DNA from: Callipepla californica brunnescens
Taxonomy: Eukaryota; Chordata; Aves; Galliformes; Odontophoridae
DNA: 64,000 nt
Assembly: GCA_023055505.1 (NCBI GenBank)
Contig: JALIRH010000001.1
Coordinates: forward strand, 13,077,467 to 13,141,466
Direction of reading: 5' to 3'
Each line of letters begins with the position of its first letter. The stretch's first letter is position 1. Under the pieces are notes generated by a model, which was not told the origin of the DNA, did not search any database, and was given only the letters and a program-made list of their open reading frames with translations. The position numbers and the translations under genes are program-made. Positions 53,301 to 62,300 of the stretch are shown here, in pieces.

Positions 53301-56300
53301 ACATACCAAACACTTACTTGAGAAATGATTTGAGAGAACCAGTATTTATTTTGCTTTGTTTTCTAAGAAGTTCCAAAAAGGCGGACAGTAACGACAGTTG
53401 GCATACTTCTGAGGAGGAAGAACTGGATTTTACCCCCAAGGTACAGTGCCTTTGTAGGAAAATGGCTGTGTAAAATAAGCGATTTTAAGGCAATTCTCTA
53501 TTGGATTGCAATAAACTGCTTTTCCAGACAGTTAATTTTTTTCTCTGTAAAAGGAGTCTCTGGTCTGTCGACCCTTCTCCAGCTCTGACTTTTTCCTAAA
53601 AAGAGATGTACCTTTGGCAGAACATGCAGTAGGTTGATGATTTGGGTCAAAAAAGCAGTAGATATCAAGATAAGAAAACAGATTTCTGTAGCTGTTTATT
53701 GAGTCAGATTTGCAAACCTTAGGGGTTGGTAAGACAACACTGATTTGTTTTCTTTCAAACTTTGATATTGTTTCCCCTAATTTACTTGACAGAATACTAA
53801 CTGATAATGAAAATGATCATTTATGTATCAAAATCTAGTCAAATTGTTCATCACCTGGTTCTCTTTCCTTTCTCACTAGGTTCCTTGAGTGCTCAATGCT
53901 TGAGCTGCTCAAATGAGTATTTTTTTTTTCCTTTCTCTTTGGGGTGACATTCCATGTTTGTACATAATCTCACACTGCATTATTTTTGAATACTTGGATT
54001 TTACTATTTTTATAAGCTACATCTGCTCACTCCTGCTGTTCTTATTAATGTTCTGAAGGATTACCATTTTTTTTCAGTATGTCTGGAGTATGTAGTCTGT
54101 TGCACTGGGATTCTGCAATGATTAGGAACTTCATTTTGGTAGTTCCACGCACTCTGCAACGCTGGAGATGGAAGCATGTGTACTTTAAACATCATTCCAT
54201 TTTCTTACATTGATTTAAATGAAAGCGATGTGTATTTTGAGCATTATTTTGAAATTTACAGATCTTTCACTGAGTGGAGTTGTATTTAATCTATTTATGC
54301 TTCAAGCTTAAGGAACTCTAACAGTTACTTGAGTTGTGTGCACTTACAAGTAAGCAACCAGACTGCAATCTCAAGCACTGATGTATTTTAGCTATGTATT
54401 AAAAAAAAACCTTTTTTGTAGGATTGTTATGCATCTACAGATAGTTTTGAAGTAAAATAGTCACTGACTTTTATACATGAAGAATGTGTAATTAAAACTG
54501 AAGGATCTAGAAAGCATCTGAGTATTTTCAAAAGGAGTCAACCTGGTTTTATTTACTGTTCAAGACTTGATGTAGGTAAAAGATTTGTTTAAAAACAAAC
54601 GAGCTAATTAAAAATAGATCAAATAATTATTTTAAAATGTATTTTCATTTGCAGAAGCCACAGAGGCCAAACTTGGTTGTGTTAATGAAGGCTTTCCAAA
54701 AGTTAAGGAATAGCGGTAAGTTATTTGGAAGAGACTTCATGATACGATGACATACAAATGAAAACTTGCTAAGTAATTTCATTTTGTGTGGTTGTTTCTT
54801 GTTGTTGTTTTTTTTTCCACTTGGTTATAGTAAATGAAGAAGGTAGTATTATGAGAACAGAACAAATAGTAATTTCAGAGTGAAATAAGTCAGATAATGA
54901 AAATGAAGGTACTGAGTCCCCTCCCAGTCTTTTATCTCTGATAAATCTTTCCCCCACCCTGCCCTTACCTGGCTTCTTTTCCGTACAGTCTCGGAGGACT
55001 GTGTTTTAAATGGGTAAAATGCCTGTTGCTATTTGTATAACTCATTTGATTCATGCTCCTTTTTCCTTTTCTCATGCTATAAGGTGGTGGAGATGGTTCT
55101 AAAATCAAAAGTCCTAAGTCACAGAAGAAAAGCCTTGGACAAAAAAAAACAACAGGTGCAAACCTGAACAAAGGAGAACGAGGAGAGTTGTTGAATCAAG
55201 ATGTCTCAGATTCAAGCAACCTTGAGAAAGATGAATTGGAGGAGGAGGAAGATGAAAATGATGATGGAGGTGAGGATGAGAAGTATGAAGAAGAAGAGGA
55301 AGATGAAAAGAAGGAAGAAGATCTGGAAGACGAAGAAGCTCAATCTAGTGACATAATGAAAGAGGAGCAGAGAGGTAAAATAGAACCTAAGTCAGAAATT
55401 AATCAGAAATTGGGGTATCTTAGTAATGTTAAGAATGAAGGGGGTGCTGATTGTGGAGCTGGAAATGACTCCAGTAATAATCAGAAAATATGTAAAAAAC
55501 TTGATGAAAATATGGAGGAATCTGTTGATACTCCTGTGTCTTTTATAGCTGGATGTTATGAAAAGTTGCAAGAAAATACAACAGCCACATCTCCAAAGAG
55601 AATGAATAATGAAGTATCTTACAAGTTAGTACCAAAACAAGCTGTCCTTCAAAATCCAAATAATTTACGAGATAAACAAGAAAGCTGCAGAAAGAAAGGC
55701 ACAATTCAGGAGATGTTTCAAAGAAATAAAGATTCTTGTCTGGCTAACCCTGAAAGGACAGCCATGAAAAAACCACTGCCCCAGCCTCTCTCAAATAGTG
55801 GTGATCTTCAGGAGGAGAATTTAAGTGTCAGTGATGGCTTCAAAAGTAATAGTAGTTCTTGGTCAGCACCAGAAAACCTAAAGCTTGAAAATGAAAGACC
55901 AGACTCTGTCCTGGATGATGAAGATGCTGAAGAAGAGCAGCGTAAACAAGTAGATAACAAATTCCATGAAGCGCTGAAACAAGGAAGTGAAAACCTGTGC
56001 CTAAATAGATGTGAAGAACAGCCAAGGGCAGCATTTACCTCAAGCACAAAAGTAAGTGTACTGGGATGAGTCAATGGCAAGAGTTTATTAAGGGCAATAC
56101 AGGTAAGCAACGGTATTCCTGTTAATACTTCACCACGTATACATACTTCAGTCATCCAGTTTTAATACTAAAAATATCTTACTCATAGCCAAAGACATTT
56201 CTTATGCATAAGAATAGTATCAGACATCATTTTCAATATTTTTAATATGTAATTACAAGGACAAAGATGGAAAACTTCATTTTTTCTGGAAACTGTGGTC

Positions 56301-59300
56301 CTGAGTAATATAAAAGAAGCTGGAATTAGGGTGCCACAAGGAAGTGCTTCAGGGCTTTGCCCAACTAGGGAGGAAGTTTACAGCACGAGGCATTGCTGTT
56401 AAATCATACAGATTCCTGTTGAAAAATTGAAGGCCTTTAGAAACTTTGTTGAACTTTGCTTCATTTTAGTCTTACTCACAAAAAGTGTTTTGATCAATCT
56501 CTTTTAGGAAGAAAAGCCAAAACGGGAGAAGGAAGACACTGGTGAAGAGCTGCACAGTGCAGTTTTTATGGATGTGAAAAACTCTGTTTGTAGTAATACC
56601 CATCAAGTCCAAGATGCTGCTAATGAGAGAAGTGAGTTAATTAAATATTGATCCTGATTATTCCTCTGTAATTGCTCCGTTAATGAAGTAAAGTGGTCAT
56701 TATCCTCAAAGATGATAAATGCTGCTGCTGCCTGTGAACCCCAGCCAGCAGTTGTAGAGGTTTGAAGAGGTGCTTCACCTTGTTCAGTTTTAAGATGTAG
56801 AAGGTCTCTCCAGTGCTGCTCCTCTGTGTGTGAGAGAACGACCAGCTCAGTTTGGGTGCTCTGGCACTCCTCTCAGGGTCTCAGAGCAGGAGAAGATACT
56901 GTTTCTATTGTCTGTCTCCAGAGCATAGCTTGCTGCAGTAGATGTTTTTAGAGCATGTGTAGCTATCTGTTGGTCAGATGCTGCACAGAGGATCTGCCAG
57001 AAGCACTCACAGTACATGCTCTTCTGTCTTTGCACATTTTCTGACAAACTGTAAGTAGTCGGCTTACAGGCTGGAATTAACAGTTACAGTTTTCCAGAGT
57101 GGACACCATTGCTACTCTCTGCCTCTTTCCTGCAAATGTTCCATGCATTTCTGTATGAATGAATCCTGAGTGTATTTAACATAATGGAGTAGCTTAAAAC
57201 GGAGAAATGAAGGTGGTCTGTTCTGGCCAGGAGTTTGGTGATGAGACTCAGCATTATGCTCTGCTGGCAGAGAAGAGACCAGACTGTTAATTACTAAGAT
57301 GAAAAATGCTTGCAGTTGTGTGGGGTAAGTGTTGGAACTGTGAGCTCCTACTCCATTTTTAAATGGCAGTCCTTAAGTGTCTACCTGCTTGGAAGATGCA
57401 GGGTAATGAATGATAGGGGAGTTCTTGCTTGATAGCACTCAACAAGAAGCTGTGTGTGTTGGCAGCTTCCTCTTAGTGTGACAGTGTTTTGCGTCATGCT
57501 TTTCAGGTATGTCTGTACACAGGGAAGTGATCATAAATGCCAAATGCTGGAGGTAGGCTAGAGGGAAGATGACTCAAGCTCTGTGTATGCTGAGACTGCA
57601 GCATGCTGGAGTGTTTTCCTGAACATTATCCAAATGTGAGGAATACAGCCTTATCACCTGTCATCCTCAGGCATCTTTTGTTGGAAAAGAGATAAGAGAA
57701 GTAGAGGAACACTGTGATGTGACTGGGTGTGAAGATACCCTCGAATATAACTTGTTTCTTGGTTTGTCCTCTGCTGTAGGGCTGTTACTCTTCTTTCAGA
57801 TCCTGGGTTTGACTGATGGGTGATAAAAGTGGAGTGCAGTAAACTCTTAATGTCTCTGTTTGTCCATCCTTTGTAGGTGCCCTGCCAGCAGTAGGAGCAG
57901 AGCAAAAGGAAGAGTCTGAGTCTCCCTGGGATTCTGAGGTACTTCCTGTGAAACGTGTATCACCCCAGTGTAGGGGAGTCAGATGAGAACTACTTGAGAG
58001 CTTCCCTTTGAATTGAGCCCTGCCCTGATGAGGCTTATTTACCTCGTGTTGCTGCTGCTCTGTGTCTGTAACTGCAGGTCCTTGAAATACTTACACTATA
58101 GATTCTCTGTTCACTTAGTGGTGGGGCAGAGTTAGGTCATACTGCTCACATGGGCTTCCTAGCTACTGGCTTTGGAGTTGGTTTTCTAGCATGATGTTGA
58201 TACAGCATGGTTTACTGCACATGAAAACTTGTTAGCTTCTCAAGGGAGCTTGTGTGAGGATTGTTTTTCTCACTGTACAGCTCTATTCTGCTGATGCAGT
58301 TGGAGTTAAATGGTCATCCCGAGGGTGAGCAGCCTAGACATTTAGATTTTTCTGTATAGAAGCTCTATCTCTTGTAGATACACTTAATCAATTTTTCAAA
58401 ATAGTGTTCAACAAATACCAAGCGTGCTGGCTGTTTTTATCCATTCTGTCTGAGATAATTAACAAGACAAAAGTGAGCAGGGTCCGTAGCTAACTCTCCT
58501 CTAGCTTTTTATTTTTTTTTATTTGGTGAGGAAAAACAAACTCATCCCCTACTCCTCTCTTAAAAATACAAGACTGCGATTTTCAAGGTAGCCTTAATCT
58601 CTGTTAGCTTTGCCTTATTAGCCTTTAATAGCCTTTAATCAACACAAATCACACTTGTTTTCTTTTTGCTATGTAGTGATTGGTGCATTCACTCACCACT
58701 GTGGGGTACAAGCCCTACAAACATAACCTAACATAACATAATGTTCGTTACCAACATCTTGATTTCCCATGTTAATTTCTTCTGTAGCTGTCTGGTTTGC
58801 CAGGCGTTATCAACGTGACAGAATAGTTCAGATGAGACTTGAGGATATTTTTTCCTTTTTATTAGAGATACAAAAACCTTTGATACACTTAATTAAAGAA
58901 AAAAAAAAAGTTTGTACCAGTTCTCATGCATGTGTTTTACATTGTACAGTCGGATTCCGGATGTCTGAGAGAAGTGGCACCTGGTGTGTTGCTCCCAGCT
59001 GCAGATGAATATGGAGCATGCTTGCAGAATATTTCAGGGGAGCACAACAATGGTAACTTTCTCATAGATTGGATTTGTCTGTGTTTGTAGACAAGTGAAC
59101 TTTTTCTAGTGCTTTCCATAGGAGCCCTGTTGTGCTCTGGGTGTGTGCTGCAGCAATGAAGAATTGCTGGGCTCTTGTTAATTAACACCAGCTAACACTG
59201 CACTTGCTGGCCTGGAAGTTCTTGTGTGTGTTATGTGTGTTTTCTGGACATGTATGTATTTTTTTGCTTTAAATTGTTGCTTAATGCAGTAAGAGTGATG

Positions 59301-62300
59301 TCTGATTGAGCTTAAACGTGAAGATAAATTCAGGTTTCGTTGCTGAGCAGCTTGTGGCATTTGCCTTATGATCATCCTGATTGAGTATGAGAGAGCAGGA
59401 AAGTTTTGTTATCGGAATAAAACTTGTCTCTTTTTAAAAACAATTTGGCAGTCCAGCTTATAATATGGGTACAATGCCATAGCTGAAAAGGCTAATCCAA
59501 TTTTAGTGTAGTAGGCTGGACCCAGATCTTTGCAAACTTCTGGGAGCTCTAAATCAACTTATTAATTGGCATGAAAGTCTGCTTCATATGATTCTGCTAA
59601 GTTTGAAATCAATATGGAAAGGGGGAAGAGGCGATTGTGGTAATCTTTCTGCAGCACATCTGTGTTAGTTGACCACCAAGTGTACTAAAATCAAATCTTG
59701 ATGGTTTTTTATTAATATTTTTAATGTGAAAATTATTCTGTGGAACCATTCTTAGAAACATTTTACATACTTGTTTCATGAGAGGACTTGTAAGCTCTAA
59801 GATGACTGCAGCAGCGGATTCACAAAACACTTGGCCAGTAGGTTGTGTGAGTTTGGAAATAAAGTTGGACAGAAAACTTCAAAAATATTTGGAGTAATGC
59901 ACATTGTTGTGCATTACAACCAAATAACATTTGTTTCATGGAAGCTAAAGCAGTGATCTCTTGGAAACCAGCTTGGTTTTACCTCATTCAGTGACACGTG
60001 TATGAGGTTTCTGTGTCTGTAGCCTTGCTCTCCGTGAGCTGTTAACAAGAAAGCATCCTCAATATAAAGCACTGGTCTAGGAACAGTCATAGTGCTGCTG
60101 GATTGTTCATTAAAAAGCCAAAGCTGTCTGCTCTAATTAATCCCTTTAGAAAGCAGAATTCAGCTTCCTAAAAGAACAAAATCTTTTTATCTGGTTCTGT
60201 TAACGGACATGACTGAATGCTTCTCGTGAGTTGTTCTCATTCTGTGGTTTAATTTTTATATATAAAAGGTACATGATGGGAATTACTCTGCACTTGTTGT
60301 ATACTACTACGAGTTCTATGTGATAATTGAATACTAGCTATTTGCATTCTCAATGAAGTAATGCTTGCAGCCAACAATTACAGAACCTACTGTACAAAGA
60401 TGTCTTCAGTTAAATAAAATGGCGCTTCCATTTTTTCACCTCCAGGCTTTTCAGAGAAACACAGTAATTTGCGGGTAAGTGATTTTCATTTCAGACTACT
60501 TGTTCTGTCCATTAAAGAATCTGTTGTTACATCGAATTGGGTTCGTTTGTTCACCGTATTGTCTTTCATAGTTGAAGGCTTCCCCAACAATTCTAGAGAT
60601 AATTGAAGAATCTTCAAAAAAAGAAAGGCGGAAATCAGGTAATGGTGACTTTGATATTGGGAGTTTAGCTTTGGAATCTTTCTGGATAAGCATATTTAAG
60701 CATTTGACTTGCTTGTTTTGCAGATCTACTGGAGGAATTTAGTTTAGGAGATGTAGACGATATTGAAGGTATTTGTAACCGTTTTTTCTGTGTCGTGTTC
60801 TTTGGGGGCAGACACGTTGTACTTGTAAATTCTTACTTATTAAATTAATGTTTGCTAGCAAGATGTTATTTCAGCTGAAGATTTAATGAAGTATGCCTCT
60901 ATCTGTGTGCCTTTTACCCTCTAATCCACCATTCAATGTTTGTAAAAAACCTTCTTCAGTATATGCTTCCTCCGGCATACCTGCTGTCATCACCGCTTGT
61001 CAGCCCATCCTCAGATTTACTTTCCTCCCCATTTTCAAGCATACCAGTCTCTAGAGGAGTGATAGGGAGTGTGTCCTACGTGTGATTCCAGGGTAGGGAT
61101 CACACGTAGTTTGCAAATGATCTGATATTAGGGAGATCGTTGGATATGCTTCAGCACAGAGCTGGCATTCAGAGGGACTTTGGCAAGCTGATGAAGTGGA
61201 CTTGGCAGACACTGTAAGAAATCCATCAAAGGCAAATACCAAGACCCTCATGGTGAGGAACATTCCCTTCCTACAAAACATGGTGGGACTGTGTGACAGG
61301 GGTGCAGCTCTGCAGAGAAAGGACAGAGACCTGGCAGAAGGCGAGCTGAGCATGAGCCACAGGGTGCCCTTGCAGCTAAGAGTTGCAGCTTTGGCTGTTT
61401 TAAGAAAGCCAGGAGACAGAGAAAAGCAATTGTCTGCCCCTATTTGGCACTCACTGGGCTGTGCCTTGACCCTTGGTTGCAGTTCTGAGAGGTTGATGGC
61501 TCAGCAGTGAGCTAATTCTCTAGGGAGCCATCATTTTTGTGAAGGAGAATTTGCCCTGTGAGAGGGGACTGAGAAGATAGGCTTAGCCTGAAGAAGAGGG
61601 AGCTATGAAAGGTCCTAACAGTGGCTTCTAACGCAGATGAGAAGAGAAAGCCAGGTGCTTCCCTGTGATACTTGACAGGAGGTGGAAATGCAAGAGCTGG
61701 AAATGGAAGCAAGAAAGTTTCTAACTGGAAATGAAAAGTGTTGGCCACGATAAGGATGGCAAAAGAGGGGTTGGACAGTTTCTCTTCTTGGAGGTGTTCA
61801 AGACTACACTGAATAAAGCCCTGACCAACTTTTCCTGACCTCAGAGCTGAGCTGGCTTTCAGTAGTTGGCTGATAGACTTCCGGAGATCCCTCCTGACCT
61901 GACTTACCCTATGATCTTAGGTGTGAATTACTACCTCCATTGGACTGATGAAAACTTGCAGTGTAGTATAGCATACCCTGGTAATGCTCCTTTTGTCCCT
62001 TGTATATCCTTCTTTGATTCACTCTGGAGATCTGCTGGCAATTCTTCTACCTAGGGACAGCCTTTAGCTCCCTAGTATGCTTTTTGATTTTCTTTACATT
62101 TTTCAGAATAATCCATAGCTTGGAAGAGCAGCAAATAAAATGCAAATATCTCTTATCTGTTTTTATTATTTTATTTTTACAATATAGTTTGAAAAAGCAC
62201 TTGTTTTGTAGATGCTCTCCTTCATGGTGTTTTTATTGAATTGGCCACTCCAGCTTCCATACTATTAGGAGCTGTTTTCCATGTTCAGTGTTTGTACTGA

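Larger units (their letters stand above)
52007..61107 (+). repeat. Tandem array copy 2 (9,101 bp)
   Basis: The second unit, following copy 1 directly with no spacer. It begins inside the CR1 sequence. In the portion of copy 3 that is visible (2.9 kb) I noticed only one difference between copies 2 and 3, a T/C at 52369/61470. Copies 2 and 3 are therefore the closest pair and share the substitutions that separate them from copy 1. Confidence 0.95.
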
